64,000 bases of DNA from an uncultured Prochlorococcus sp. (GCA_902536555.1 CACAXR010000001.1:124001-188000); one strand, 5' to 3'; shown: positions 1 to 10,860, counted from the first letter of the stretch. Numbers and translations are program-made. Notes: a model not told the origin generated them from the letters alone.

Positions 1-1
1 C

Positions 2-739
2 AAAAAACTTAAAGGTCTTAATCCTGAAGGAATATTTACCCCTTTAGAATTAGATTTGTCAGATTTGAAAAATATTGTTGAAGTTCAGTCCAAAATTTTT
101 GATAATTTTGAAAATTTAGATTTACTAATCAATAATGCAGGCATTATGCATCCGCCTAAAACTCTTAGTGCCCAGGGATATGAAATACAATTTGCAGTTA
201 ATCATCTAGCTCACATGCTTTTGACCATTAAGCTACTTCCAATTATTGAAAAAAAAGAAGAATCTAGAATAGTGACGGTTACTTCCGGAGCACAATTTTT
301 TGGCAAAGTTGGTTGGAAAAATCTGAAAGCCGAGAACTACTACAATAAATGGGAATCTTACTCCAATAGCAAATTGGCAAATGTAATGTTTGCTTTGGAA
401 CTAAATGAAAACTTAAAGCACAAAAATATACTTTCTCTAGCTGCTCACCCAGGAATTGCAAAAACAAATCTCTTTACTGCTCAAAAACCTAACCCTAGTC
501 CATTAGAAATATTCTCCTTGGAATTATTTAGTCCTATTTTTCAAACTGCTGAGATGGGTGCTTTACCTCAACTTTTTGCAGCTACTTCACCAAAGGCAAG
601 AGGAGGTGAACATTATGGTCCTAGATTTAATTTCAGAGGTCATCCAAAACTTTCCCCTACTTCTCCTTTCGCCATGAATAAAAAAGAAAGAAAAAATTTA
701 TGGGAAAAAAGCCTTGAAATCCTAAGTAACTTCTTATAA
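2..739 (+). CDS. short-chain dehydrogenase/reductase, 5' truncated by window edge
   Basis: Frame open from base 2 (KKLKGLNPEGIFTPLELDLSDLKN...); LLINNAGIM and YSNSKLANVMFALEL SDR motifs. Confidence 0.85.
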   Translation, partial: KKLKGLNPEGIFTPLELDLSDLKNIVEVQSKIFDNFENLDLLINNAGIMHPPKTLSAQGYEIQFAVNHLAHMLLTIKLLPIIEKKEESRIVTVTSGAQFFGKVGWKNLKAENYYNKWESYSNSKLANVMFALELNENLKHKNILSLAAHPGIAKTNLFTAQKPNPSPLEIFSLELFSPIFQTAEMGALPQLFAATSPKARGGEHYGPRFNFRGHPKLSPTSPFAMNKKERKNLWEKSLEILSNFL

Positions 740-1000
740 ATTTTTCATTTTTACTAACTTCAGAAAATACTTCAAGATATGTAGTTCACTCTCTGAGAGT
801 TTCATAAATTCTGTTAAGGCATCATAATTTTTTTCATCAATTTTTTTTGACAATTCAATAAAACTATGATGATTTTCATTAACAAAGCGCTCAGCAATCT
901 GGGACGGAGTTAAACCCTGCTCAATTAATTCACCTGGAGCATTTTTCTCCCACTTTTCATAAAACCAAGAGAACCAATATTTTGCAGTATTTTCTTCCAT
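734..1000 (-). CDS. hypothetical protein, resembles the ORF at 11430..11753
   Basis: 88 aa ORF; shared pattern W..W....A.RF...L..F.KL.E.E.H with 11430 ORF. Confidence 0.6.
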   Translation of the reverse strand: MEENTAKYWFSWFYEKWEKNAPGELIEQGLTPSQIAERFVNENHHSFIELSKKIDEKNYDALTEFMKLSESELHILKYFLKLVKMKNL

Positions 1001-1052
1001 TAATTAACTTTTCTTTGGCAAATACTATAAATACTAAAGAAAGATTTCATGA

Positions 1053-2531
1053 TTGAATTACCCCTTAAATACAATTAATATAATTGCAATTATAAATTTA
1101 ATGATAGATAATCATTCAAGTAAAAGAAATATTAATCTTGTAATTGGATTAGGTAAATCTGGATTTTGGGCTGCCAAGTATTTGAGAAGCATCAATAAGA
1201 GAGTAATTGTTTGGGAAAGTAAAGGTGGGATAGAATTCTTAGAAAGAAAATCAGAATTAGAAGAGCTTAATATACTAGTTTCTCTGAATAAAGAATTTGT
1301 TTTTGAAGAAATTCAACCTTTTGTGAAAGAGATCGAATCAGTTGTTGTAAGTCCATCAATACCTTTTGACCACATAACTATTATCGAATTAAAAAAAAAG
1401 GGAATTAAAGTAATTGGAGAAATTAATGTTGCATGGGAAATTTTAAAAGACACAAATTGGATAGGTATTACTGGCACTAATGGCAAGACTACTGTTACTC
1501 ATCTGCTAAGCCATATACTCTGCGATACTGGATTATATGCTCCTTTTGCTGGAAATATTGGTACACCTTTATGTAAATATGCTCACTCCAAAAAACATGA
1601 AAAAATTGATTGGGTTGTAGCTGAATTAAGCAGTTATCAAATAGAAATATCTCCAGAAGTAAAACCTAATATTGGAATATGGACAACCTTCACAGAAGAT
1701 CATCTTGAAAGACATAAAACACTTGAAAACTATTTCAACATAAAAAAAAGCTTGCTAGAAAAATCTGATTTTAGAATTTATAATTATGACGATAAAAACC
1801 TAAGAAATCACTACAGTTCACTATCACGAGGAATTTGGATAACAAGTAGTTTCGATAAATCAAATTTTATTCCATGCGATTATTGGATAGATGATCAAGC
1901 ATACATTGTTGAGAGAGGAAAGAAATTATTCAAACTTGAACATTTTTCTTTAAAAGGAATACATAATCTTCAAAATCTTTTATTGGTAATTGCAGCAGCA
2001 AGAAAAGTTGGATTATCTGGGAAGAAGATTAAAGATTCTTTATCTAATTACAAACAATTACCTCATAGGATGGAAACAATTTATAAAAATAATGATCTGG
2101 AAATAATTAATGATAGTAAAGCTACAAATTTTGACTCATCTATTGCAGGAATAAGTTCAATTGAAGGTCAAATAATAATCATTGCTGGGGGTAGATTAAA
2201 AGGGAACGAATATAGTGAGTGGATAAAAGTTTTAAAGAAAAAAGTTAAATGTGTTTTCCTTTTTGGAGAAAGCTCAAAAGTCCTAAAAATGGCTCTTATT
2301 AATGAAGGATTTAAAAAAAATATTTTTGAATTTCCAGAACTAAAAGAGCTTTTAAATTTCGTTTTTCATTATTTACAAAATAATAAGGTTGGAACATTAT
2401 TATTCTCACCTTCATGCTCTAGTTTTGATCAATTTAAAAATTATGAAGAGCGTGGAGATTATTTCAAGAAACTAATAAGTGAAAAATTAAAGGTTAATAA
2501 ATCCATTTTTTGTTCAAGTATCATTTCGTAA
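1053..2531 (+). CDS. murD: UDP-N-acetylmuramoylalanine--D-glutamate ligase (start may be the ATG near 1101)
   Basis: [35 protein letters not shown] Mur ligase motifs. Confidence 0.93.
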   Translation: MNYPLNTINIIAIINLMIDNHSSKRNINLVIGLGKSGFWAAKYLRSINKRVIVWESKGGIEFLERKSELEELNILVSLNKEFVFEEIQPFVKEIESVVVSPSIPFDHITIIELKKKGIKVIGEINVAWEILKDTNWIGITGTNGKTTVTHLLSHILCDTGLYAPFAGNIGTPLCKYAHSKKHEKIDWVVAELSSYQIEISPEVKPNIGIWTTFTEDHLERHKTLENYFNIKKSLLEKSDFRIYNYDDKNLRNHYSSLSRGIWITSSFDKSNFIPCDYWIDDQAYIVERGKKLFKLEHFSLKGIHNLQNLLLVIAAARKVGLSGKKIKDSLSNYKQLPHRMETIYKNNDLEIINDSKATNFDSSIAGISSIEGQIIIIAGGRLKGNEYSEWIKVLKKKVKCVFLFGESSKVLKMALINEGFKKNIFEFPELKELLNFVFHYLQNNKVGTLLFSPSCSSFDQFKNYEERGDYFKKLISEKLKVNKSIFCSSIIS

Positions 2532-2617
2532 TTTTCAGGTCGGTCATCACAACCGTATCCCCTCTAGCAAATATTCATTTAATTAGTTAGATTTTAACTA
2601 TAAATTAACTAACAGAG

Positions 2618-2932
2618 ATGAGTGAATCTAACAATTTACCTCAAGCAATAAGTCATAAAAAATTAAGTTACTTGATGCTTAAGGCACAAAAGGATTCTCA
2701 TTTTTCTGATGAACTAGCAGAAATAGAAAGCCCCGAAAAAAGAGAATTTGAAGATTTAATCAACAATTGGGAAGCTTCAACTAAGAAATTAGTTAATGAG
2801 TTATCAAAAAGAAAAGAGAATTTATTAAAAGATAAATCACCAAATTCTTTAATTGCTCTTGGTGCTATGGAAGTTCACCTTAATATGGCTTTGCAAGCCT
2901 TAAATGCATTTAATAAAGGAGTTGATGGTTAA
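2618..2932 (+). CDS. hypothetical protein
   Basis: 104 aa intact ORF with ATG. Confidence 0.6.
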   Translation: MSESNNLPQAISHKKLSYLMLKAQKDSHFSDELAEIESPEKREFEDLINNWEASTKKLVNELSKRKENLLKDKSPNSLIALGAMEVHLNMALQALNAFNKGVDG

Positions 2933-2946
2933 AAGTAACGGATAAA

Positions 2947-3687
2947 CTACAAGGAAGGCATCGAAAATAAGAGAAAATCTAGATCTTTTTCAGTATTTAT
3001 AGAGACATCATTATAATTATTAACTTCAAATCCCAATCCATCTCCAGTACCGAGACATATATTTAAATTAGAGTCTTTACTTTTTAATAAAAGATTACCT
3101 TCTATTATTTGTATCCAATTATATTTATCGATATTTAATGGCAATTTTTTTTCTTTAATAGGTTTATATTTACAACGCCATAAAGAGATTTTTTGATTTA
3201 GAAAAAGCTTATTATTTTGACCGTTTTTATAATTAAAAATAAGATTATCCGACAACTTTTCATTTAATGAAATTTGATCATATCGAGGTTTGATATTTTC
3301 TTTTTGAGGATATATCCAAATCTGGAACAACTTACAGCTCTCATTTTCTTCATTCTTCTCGCTATGAGAGATTCCAGTACCCGCGGACATAACTTGGATT
3401 TCATCTTTGTGAATTTTTCCAAGATTATTTAACGAGTCTCTATGAGTTATTGCTCCTTTTGTTACGACAGTAATTATTTCCATATTTTCATGAGAATGAG
3501 TATTAAATCCTGTATTAGGAGAAATAATATCTTCGTTTATAACTCTAATTTTCCCAAAATTATCCCATTTTGGATCTCTATGCTCTCCGAAGGAAAATGA
3601 ATGCATCGAATTTAGCCATTCTCTAGTCGATCTAAATCTTTCGTGTGATTTCCTTATTTTAATTATTTTCAAAGACATAAATACCAA
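2947..3687 (-). CDS. pirin family protein
   Basis: SFGEHRDPKWDNFGKIRVINED, HSHENMEIIT, GTGISHSEKNE pirin signatures. Confidence 0.9.
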   Translation of the reverse strand: MVFMSLKIIKIRKSHERFRSTREWLNSMHSFSFGEHRDPKWDNFGKIRVINEDIISPNTGFNTHSHENMEIITVVTKGAITHRDSLNNLGKIHKDEIQVMSAGTGISHSEKNEENESCKLFQIWIYPQKENIKPRYDQISLNEKLSDNLIFNYKNGQNNKLFLNQKISLWRCKYKPIKEKKLPLNIDKYNWIQIIEGNLLLKSKDSNLNICLGTGDGLGFEVNNYNDVSINTEKDLDFLLFSMPSL

Positions 3688-3978
3688 GTAATAAATATAT
3701 GGTGTATTTGTGTAAATTAAATATTTTTGAAAAGTATAAATTATGAATAATTGGAATAACTTTCTAGTTATTTGTTAATTTTACTTTGTGCTTTATTTGC
3801 TTTATTAATTATTTTTTTTGCTTCTTCTCTTGTAGAACATTTTTCTGCCTCAACATTCAAGTTTTTTAGTTTATTTAATTGTTTTGAAATTTTCATATAA
3901 GATTAACTTAACAAATAGAAATTAACATATATTTAATGGAATAGCTAAAAATACTGGTTTGCATTTGAGCATTACTAC

Positions 3979-4515
3979 CTAAAGATAAGATTGGAGGATG
4001 GAATTATCAGAACAGTAAAGAGGATGTATTGGATTATCTTTGATTGTTTTCTTAATTAAAAGCGGACCAAGAGGATTATCAAAATTATTTTTCCTAATTG
4101 AGTTATATTGGATTATTTTTTTTGATATTCTTTTATTTCTATTTAGAAATTTACCTTTATTACCCCAACCTAACCATAAATCACAATTTTTATTTTCAGA
4201 CCAGTGTTTTAAGTTTTTATAAATATGCTTATTGTTTAGATAACCCACAGGTTTTTTGTGATTAAAAAGTTTTTCTGGTTTGCTTGAAATAAGAGCAAAT
4301 AAATTGATTAATTTTACTTTGCCGTAATTATTGTTTTTCGAAATTTTGATTATCTTTTTTGTTGTATTATCTAAGAAAACTTCATCCGATAAAGAGGGAT
4401 TTAAACCAATAAAAATAATTTCCTTTGTAGATTTAGAAATCTTATAACTTAAACTCCATCTATATAGTTTGTTATCACTTATTAAACAATTTCTTTCTAG
4501 AAATAAATTTTTCAA
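3979..4515 (-). CDS. DUF1643-like protein
   Basis: RWSLSYKI...IFIGLNPSLSDE...NLFAL pattern. Confidence 0.75.
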   Translation of the reverse strand: MKNLFLERNCLISDNKLYRWSLSYKISKSTKEIIFIGLNPSLSDEVFLDNTTKKIIKISKNNNYGKVKLINLFALISSKPEKLFNHKKPVGYLNNKHIYKNLKHWSENKNCDLWLGWGNKGKFLNRNKRISKKIIQYNSIRKNNFDNPLGPLLIKKTIKDNPIHPLYCSDNSILQSYL

Positions 4516-5003
4516 CCTAAACCTACACCTCTAGCCATAAGAGTGGCAAACAAGGGTATTGTTGCAAAGCCTACTAATTCAGTTGTAATGATAAGTCTGA
4601 ACCTATTAACTAGATTCTCAGATATTTCAGGTAATTTATTCTTACTTAATGGAATAGCCCATAAGATATATGTTGTTGTTGGGTATAAAGAAAGTAATCC
4701 AACCAGAATGTAAAGAGAAACCTTTATCCAAAACACAGGGTTACCTGTATAAAAATCACCTCCTTGACCAAAATACTTAACACGCAAAATCCCAGTAACT
4801 AGTATTGCAACTCCTGCCAAACCATAAACCACATCTGCAATTATCATTGAGATCGTCTCGTTTCTATTAAGACCTACTTTGAGAGTCAATCTTTCAAACA
4901 AAAGAGAACCGAAACACAAAATAATTCCTAAATAATGAACATATGCTACTAATGCACTTTTGGCAATTTCACCAGTTAATAAAGTTCCTAATAACATGTT
5001 CAA
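4512..5003 (-). CDS. DUF2214-like membrane protein
   Basis: 163 aa multi-TM ORF, GGDFYTGNPVFWIKVSLY pattern; 4-bp overlap with preceding ORF. Confidence 0.75.
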   Translation of the reverse strand: MNMLLGTLLTGEIAKSALVAYVHYLGIILCFGSLLFERLTLKVGLNRNETISMIIADVVYGLAGVAILVTGILRVKYFGQGGDFYTGNPVFWIKVSLYILVGLLSLYPTTTYILWAIPLSKNKLPEISENLVNRFRLIITTELVGFATIPLFATLMARGVGLG

Positions 5004-5084
5004 GTCAAAATTTATACAATCCTAACCACCAAATGAAGAATTTGTTTAGAAATAAATTAATAACTTAAAAGCAAGGTATTAAAT

Positions 5085-5834
5085 CTAAGACTCTAAATAC
5101 CTTTTCTGGCCATCTTCAAAAAAATCCTTTTTATTCCATACTTCGATTACATCTGGGAAGTGTTTTTCCATACAATTATCACAAACCCCATGACTGAATC
5201 TAATATCACTAATTTTCGAAAGATATTTTTCTAAATGCATCCAATCGCCCTCCTTATTTTTCACTTCTCTGCAATATGAACATACAGATAAAATTCCTTC
5301 CTGTTTATGCAAATTAGACAATGCATCTAGCAAATTTAATGATTTTTTTCTAAGCTCTAAAAATGAAACTATTTGCTTGGATAATAATTCCATAATATTA
5401 AATTGTTGTGTAGTTAGATTTCCTGGCTTTCTATCTATTACACAAAGAGTTCCAAGCTTATTACCATCACTATTTCTAAGGGGAAAACCTGCATAAAAAC
5501 GAATCTTTGGGTCTCCAGTTACCAATGGATTATTTATAAATCTTTCATCTTGGAAAGCATCATGAATAATTAATGGGCTATTTTCTTTTATTGCATGCGT
5601 ACAAAAAGACCAATCCCTTCTAGTTTCTGATATTTGAAGTCCTATTTTGGATTTAAACCATTGTTTATCTTTGTCTACCAAAGTCATTAAAGAAATAGGC
5701 ACATTACAGGTTTTAGCAGCAATTTTTGTAATATCGTCATAACATGATTCTGGCTTTGTTCCCAAAATCCTATATTCTGCTAAAGCTTTTAATCTTCTTT
5801 CCTCTTCTTCTTTTTTTGATACAAGATTCTGCAT
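5085..5834 (-). CDS. GAF-domain protein with C-terminal Cys-rich CSYC...C..C tail
   Basis: GAF-like WFKSKIGL..ETRRDWSFCTHAI, FYAGFPL, GTLCVIDR; tail CSYCREVKNKEGDW...FSHGVCDNCMEKHFPD. Confidence 0.8.
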   Translation of the reverse strand: MQNLVSKKEEEERRLKALAEYRILGTKPESCYDDITKIAAKTCNVPISLMTLVDKDKQWFKSKIGLQISETRRDWSFCTHAIKENSPLIIHDAFQDERFINNPLVTGDPKIRFYAGFPLRNSDGNKLGTLCVIDRKPGNLTTQQFNIMELLSKQIVSFLELRKKSLNLLDALSNLHKQEGILSVCSYCREVKNKEGDWMHLEKYLSKISDIRFSHGVCDNCMEKHFPDVIEVWNKKDFFEDGQKRYLES

Positions 5835-5950
5835 TAATCTTCACCAATAATTAAAACTTTAAAATTAAAGTTTCTTCAAAAAACTTTTTCCTTCTAATAC
5901 TTAATAAAAAAAAGATAAACTTATTGATTTGTTACTTACTGATTAGTTTC

Positions 5951-7183
5951 TTAATGTTTTAACTTTGAGACTGCCATCCCAGCGATCCATCCACTTGTCC
6001 AACAATGTTGAAAATTAAATCCACCTGTGATCCCATCTACATCCAAAACTTCTCCAGAAAAAAATAACCCTGGACAAATTAAGCTCTCCATACTTTTAAA
6101 ATTAACCTCATTAGTTTTTACGCCTCCGGAAGTAACAAATTCCTCTCCAAATGGACCTTTGCCTGAAATTATATATTTATCCCTCATTAGAGTATTTATC
6201 ATTTTCTCTCTTTCATCCGCCAGTAAATCAGCCCAATTTTTCTCTTTATCAATGCCTATTTTCTTTAATAAAAAAATCCATAATCTTTTTGTTAATAGTG
6301 GCACAGGTCTACTATTAATAAGATTCACCTTGCCTTTATTTAATCTTAAATGATTAACTTTTTCTTTTAATTCCTTGTAACTTAAAGAAGACCATTTAAT
6401 GATTAGATTAAATTTATATTTTTGGCTATAAAGTTCCCTTGCTGCAATTGATGAAAGTTTTAATACTGCTGGCCCACTAAACCCCCAATGCGTTATTAGT
6501 AAATCGCCTCTATTTTGAAAATTCTTATTGTTTAATTTAATTTCTATATCTATGCCCTTTATTGATACCCCACTACATTCATCCAAATTTGGTTCTTTTG
6601 TAGAAAAAGTAAAAAGCGATGGTACAGGTTTAACAATGTTGTGTCCAAGATTTTGAGCTAATTTATATCCGCTTGGATTACCTCCAGTTGAAAGAATAAT
6701 ATTTTTTGCAGTTACCTTTGCATTTTTAAGACTAAAAATATTGAATATATTATCTGGAGTTTTTGAAATTTCTTTTACAAAAAATTTTGTTAATATCTCG
6801 ACGTTTTTTGATAAAGCACTTTTTCTCAAACAATCAATAACATCTGAAGAAGAATTAGATACTGGGAAAACTCTTAGATCTTCCTCAATTTTTAATTTTA
6901 ACCCTTTTTTCTCAAACCAATCATATACATCTCCAGCAGCAAAACGATTAAATGATTCCAAGAGCTGAATTCCACCTCTAGGGTAATTCTCAACTAGTTC
7001 ATTCGGTATCCATGTCGCATTAGTGACGTTACATCTTCCCCCTCCACTAATCCTTACTTTCTCCATAAGTTTTGAAGTGCCTTCAAGAATTATTATTCTT
7101 TTAACCCCATTTTCAGCAGCAGTTATTGCTGTCATAAAACCGGCAGCACCGCCTCCTATAACTGCTAAATCAAAAGGTTCCAA
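5951..7183 (-). CDS. NAD(P)/FAD-dependent oxidoreductase, HI0933/YhiN family
   Basis: AVIGGGAAGFM, SGGGRCNVTN, GFNFQHCWTSGWIAG. Confidence 0.9.
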   Translation of the reverse strand: MEPFDLAVIGGGAAGFMTAITAAENGVKRIIILEGTSKLMEKVRISGGGRCNVTNATWIPNELVENYPRGGIQLLESFNRFAAGDVYDWFEKKGLKLKIEEDLRVFPVSNSSSDVIDCLRKSALSKNVEILTKFFVKEISKTPDNIFNIFSLKNAKVTAKNIILSTGGNPSGYKLAQNLGHNIVKPVPSLFTFSTKEPNLDECSGVSIKGIDIEIKLNNKNFQNRGDLLITHWGFSGPAVLKLSSIAARELYSQKYKFNLIIKWSSLSYKELKEKVNHLRLNKGKVNLINSRPVPLLTKRLWIFLLKKIGIDKEKNWADLLADEREKMINTLMRDKYIISGKGPFGEEFVTSGGVKTNEVNFKSMESLICPGLFFSGEVLDVDGITGGFNFQHCWTSGWIAGMAVSKLKH

Positions 7184-7369
7184 AAGCTTATTATTTAATA
7201 TGTTTCAATCTGATAATAGCAAGGCGTTACAAAGAAAAATTACTCCAAAAACCATAAAAAATAAATCAAAAAACTTAAAAAAATGCAAAATAGATAGCTA
7301 AAATTCACTAATTTTTAAATTTCTAAAAAAATCAACGCATTCGTTATTTTTATGCTTTAACTTTATTAA

Positions 7370-7606
7370 ATGAGACTAATGTTTTCTTACGTTAAATATT
7401 CTGAGGCCAGTTTTCCTATGACTGGTCAATATACTGCTCTTCTTTTAATAACTTCTGTTATTTGGGTTCTACTTTGGTTTGGATATAGACAAAATAAGAT
7501 AAATGATGAGATCAAGAAAAAAGAAAAAGAAGATAGAATTAATGCGAAAGTTCAAAGAAGAAAGAAGTTAGAGAGTTTGTACCCTACTAATAAAAAAACT
7601 GTTTAA
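7370..7606 (+). CDS. small single-TM hypothetical protein
   Basis: 78 aa ORF, one hydrophobic segment, basic tail. Confidence 0.55.
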   Translation: MRLMFSYVKYSEASFPMTGQYTALLLITSVIWVLLWFGYRQNKINDEIKKKEKEDRINAKVQRRKKLESLYPTNKKTV

Positions 7607-7626
7607 AATTAATTTTTTTAGAAAAT

Positions 7627-7725
7627 ATGACAAAAAATAATTTCAAATCACTAATTCAGTACTTACCAGGGATTTTGATTCTTATTTATGTATTCTTTTT
7701 AGCATTTACTCAATTTATAAAATAA
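7627..7725 (+). CDS. 32 aa TM microprotein
   Basis: MTKNNFKSLIQYLPGILILIYVFFLAFTQFIK; not in supplied ORF track. Confidence 0.4.
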   Translation: MTKNNFKSLIQYLPGILILIYVFFLAFTQFIK

Positions 7726-7746
7726 AATTTCTAAAAATTATTCGTT

Positions 7747-8619
7747 TTGATTGGAATCCTTTCTGCTTTTGGAGCTGCTACTTCTTGGACATATGCGTGC
7801 TTTATTTGGCGCGCGCAAACTCAAAAATATAAATCAATAGATATTAATTTAACAAAAAATATAATAGCTTTTTTAATTTTTATACCTGCTTTTATCAATC
7901 TAAGTTCTACAACAGCATTAAAAAACATATTTATACTGCTAATTAGTGGAATAATAGGTATTGGTTTAGGTGATACTTTCTATTTAAAGTCACTACAAAC
8001 AATTGGCACAAGAAAAACTTTATCTATAGAAACTCTTTCTCCGTTAATGGCAGCTTTGTCAGGAGAATTTTTTATTAATGAAAATTTAACAACTAAATCA
8101 TGGGTTGGAATAATTATAGTAACGATTTCGCTATTCATAATTCTCAGAAAAGGTAACGATTTTAAAGAGGAAAACGCCTCTTTCTCAGAAAAAAATAACT
8201 TTAAGATTTTTGCTTTTCCTTTTTTATCAGTTTTATGTGCTGTTCTTGGAGGTCTTTTATCAAGGATGGTTTTCCTTCAAAGCAATTTATCTCCTTTCCT
8301 TACAACTGAAATAAGATTATTAGGTGCAATAATTTTTTTGATTAGTCTAAAAGGATTTAAGATTAATTTTTTCTTAAAAAAAATAGAAAAAAAACAACAA
8401 AAAAGATTTTTAATTTCAATAATTCTTGGAACAAATATAGGAATATTGCTACAACAAGTTGTTTTTAAAACCCTTCCCATAGGAGTAGGATGGGCTTTAT
8501 TAAGCACATCTCCTGTAATTTCCTTATTTTTTGCTAAGAATGAGGAAAGAGAAATTACCAAAAAAATAATATTTTTTACTTGTTTTTTATTTTTTGGCTT
8601 GACATTAATAATTCTTTAA
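7747..8619 (+). CDS. EamA/DMT-superfamily transporter
   Basis: 10-TM-like ORF, GIGLGDTFYLKSLQTIGTRKTLSIETLSPLMAAL. Confidence 0.8.
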   Translation: MIGILSAFGAATSWTYACFIWRAQTQKYKSIDINLTKNIIAFLIFIPAFINLSSTTALKNIFILLISGIIGIGLGDTFYLKSLQTIGTRKTLSIETLSPLMAALSGEFFINENLTTKSWVGIIIVTISLFIILRKGNDFKEENASFSEKNNFKIFAFPFLSVLCAVLGGLLSRMVFLQSNLSPFLTTEIRLLGAIIFLISLKGFKINFFLKKIEKKQQKRFLISIILGTNIGILLQQVVFKTLPIGVGWALLSTSPVISLFFAKNEEREITKKIIFFTCFLFFGLTLIIL

Positions 8620-8697
8620 TCTCTGTGTTAATGTAAAAAATACTCATGTTAATAGAAATCAGATTAAATAAAATTAGCCTATAAACACTCAGAACCA

Positions 8698-8814
8698 ATG
8701 AAAATTTTAAAGAAAAAAAGACTAGGCACTATGGAGGTTTATGTAATTTTTCTAAGCTGTATTTATGCAGGCTTTATAGGTTATAAATCTCTCTTAAATG
8801 TTTTATTTACTTGA
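8698..8814 (+). CDS. 38 aa single-TM microprotein
   Basis: MKILKKKRLGTMEVYVIFLSCIYAGFIGYKSLLNVLFT. Confidence 0.4.
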   Translation: MKILKKKRLGTMEVYVIFLSCIYAGFIGYKSLLNVLFT

Positions 8815-8816
8815 AA

Positions 8817-8951
8817 TTAATTAATTCTTTCTAATGATTTAATCAACTTACCTCCATCTTGGTCATCATCATCGTTAGAAGCAAAAAATAAAAAAAATAT
8901 CCCTAGAGAAGCTATAGATAGCGAAATTGACAATACAGAAAGCTCATCCAT
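8817..8951 (-). CDS. 44 aa TM protein with DDDDQDGG motif
   Basis: MDELSVLSISLSIASLGIFFLFFASNDDDDQDGGKLIKSLERIN; motif shared with 10088 ORF. Confidence 0.55.
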   Translation of the reverse strand: MDELSVLSISLSIASLGIFFLFFASNDDDDQDGGKLIKSLERIN

Positions 8952-9070
8952 AAATTAGAAATTTATTTTATGATAAACGAAAAAAAATAAAAGACAGTAA
9001 AGAAATACACATTCTCTAAAATAAATATTTCTTTTATTTGTAAAATGAAAAAACACATCCGAACTATTTC

Positions 9071-9346
9071 GTGAAAGTTCTAATATCTTCCCCTTGTAGT
9101 GCAAGCGTAATAATTAAGTATGGAATAAAAAGTTGGCCTATTTGGGAATGTGAGCCAAGCAAATTTCAATGGAATTACGATGATAAGGAAATTTGCTTAA
9201 TTATTGAAGGTCAAGCGAAAATAAGTACCCAAAACGGTGACATTTACTTAATTAAAGCTGGAGATCTAGTTGAGTTTCCTGCTGGACTTAACTGCGAATG
9301 GCAAGTAACCAAAAGTATTAAAAAACATTATCGATTGGGTAGCTAA
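9071..9346 (+). CDS. small cupin (DUF861-like)
   Basis: WECEPSKFQWNYDDKEICLIIEGQAKI...GDLVEFPAGLNCEW. Confidence 0.8.
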   Translation: MKVLISSPCSASVIIKYGIKSWPIWECEPSKFQWNYDDKEICLIIEGQAKISTQNGDIYLIKAGDLVEFPAGLNCEWQVTKSIKKHYRLGS

Positions 9347-9437
9347 ATTAAAGAAAAAAGATTTTTTCTTCTTTACTGTCAAGTCAATGTAGATAAAATA
9401 TGGTTAATAAATAATTTTCAAGAAGGAAACTAATATT

Positions 9438-9608
9438 ATGCCTTTTACTGATCAGGAATATTTTGAGGTTATAGAAAAAAACGAAATAGTAAAAAAGGCC
9501 TTTGAAAATATTAAGCAAATTTGCATTGATTTACAAAAACAAACAAATTGCCCTGAAGAGGATCTAAAAGATTTTCTTGAATTTATTTCTAAACAATGGA
9601 ATAAATAA
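9438..9608 (+). CDS. 56 aa hypothetical protein, resembles 35530..35718
   Basis: ATG ORF MPFTDQEYFEVIEKNEIVKKAFENIKQICIDLQKQTNCPEEDLKDFLEFISKQWNK. Confidence 0.55.
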   Translation: MPFTDQEYFEVIEKNEIVKKAFENIKQICIDLQKQTNCPEEDLKDFLEFISKQWNK

Positions 9609-9672
9609 TGATTAACAAGCTTTTTAAATACTAAATTTAAAATTTCAATTTAGTTTTCTGACACAATAAGTT

Positions 9673-9804
9673 CTAATCTAATTCCTTTTTTGGCTTTGTA
9701 TTGATACTGGAAGTTCCCTTAGCAGCAGAAACGAAGAAAAAGAAGCCTACAATTCCTGATATACCAAATATCGCAGCCAAAGGATCAAAAGTGAAAGAAA
9801 ACAT
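9673..9804 (-). CDS. 43 aa single-TM protein
   Basis: MFSFTFDPLAAIFGISGIVGFFFFVSAAKGTSSINTKPKKELD. Confidence 0.45.
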   Translation of the reverse strand: MFSFTFDPLAAIFGISGIVGFFFFVSAAKGTSSINTKPKKELD

Positions 9805-10087
9805 AGAATTAATAAAATCAAGATAAATAATAGTTTTTGAATCAAAATTCTACAATTATTGTTAAGTATAAAAAATAACAATCGCGTGATTCATATGTCA
9901 TTATTAGTTTCTCAGTAGATTCAAGAAAATTATTATTCAAATTGATTTTAAGAATAAAAATATCAATACATACCAAAGATCTATTCTTGCGAAAGAGAAA
10001 AGTTTTTAAAAAATATTTATAGAAATATTGAATAAAAAACTACCCAGAGGATCCACAATTGTTGTTTCTTTAGATTAATATCAACCT

Positions 10088-10270
10088 ATGACAGAATTCT
10101 ACTCAGCTTCTTCCTCAATAAGTCCTTTTACAGCAGTATTATGGTGCCTTTATCCAATAGCTGTGCTTGTAATCATTGAATTAATTTTGGGGGGTGGGTT
10201 TGATGATGACAATAATGACGATCAAGATGGTGGAATGCTAATACCCGCTTACTCTAGATCAGACGTTTGA
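10088..10270 (+). CDS. 60 aa TM protein with DDDNNDDQDGG motif
   Basis: ORF plus motif shared with 8817..8951. Confidence 0.6.
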   Translation: MTEFYSASSSISPFTAVLWCLYPIAVLVIIELILGGGFDDDNNDDQDGGMLIPAYSRSDV

Positions 10271-10308
10271 ATTTTTTAAATTAAAGACCCATAAATAATT
10301 TAATTAAA

Positions 10309-10449
10309 TTGGCCAACAATATTGTTACAACTCATATTTCTCTAATCACACTTACCGTCCTTATGATTTCCTCTCTAACCTGGCTCATCTTAAGAACCCT
10401 TAAGGAAGGTAGAAAAGCCCTAACAGAAATAAATAAGGATAGATCGTGA
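10309..10449 (+). CDS. 46 aa single-TM protein (TTG start)
   Basis: LANNIVTTHISLITLTVLMISSLTWLILRTLKEGRKALTEINKDRS; TM plus basic tail; preferred over antisense ORF 10332..10565. Confidence 0.4.
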   Translation: MANNIVTTHISLITLTVLMISSLTWLILRTLKEGRKALTEINKDRS

Positions 10450-10860
10450 AATACAATAAACATTTTTAAAAATATAGAATTTTCATTAATTTTATAAGTT
10501 TTTCTAAATAAAAATATATTCCTCATATTTAAAAATTTTTCCTTATGAAAGTTTGGGAAACCCATAAAAAACTTAAATAAATACTAGAATTTCAAAAATT
10601 GTTAACATAAACAATTACAAAACTTTTGATATTCCTTTTTTTGTGAAAGGCCCCTTTTTTGTAATTACTTTAATAAATAAAAATGCATCTTAATTCTTTA
10701 CTTTATATTTGTTCTATATCTTTATTCATTTATATAATGGCGCTATTTTGGAGAGACTTGCCAAATCAAAAAAAGTAAATAAATAAGTAATATTAATTTT
10801 GTTGCTTATCAAAAAAAATTGAGTTATTAATTTAATATTGAATTTAATTTTTTTATATAA

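Noticed and set aside
6027-7301. Plus-strand ORFs 6027..6353, 6741..6968, 7023..7301
   Set aside because: Antisense shadow ORFs of the HI0933-family gene.
10332-10565. 77 aa minus-strand ORF
   Set aside because: Antisense to a more protein-like TM ORF (10309..10449); composition not convincing.
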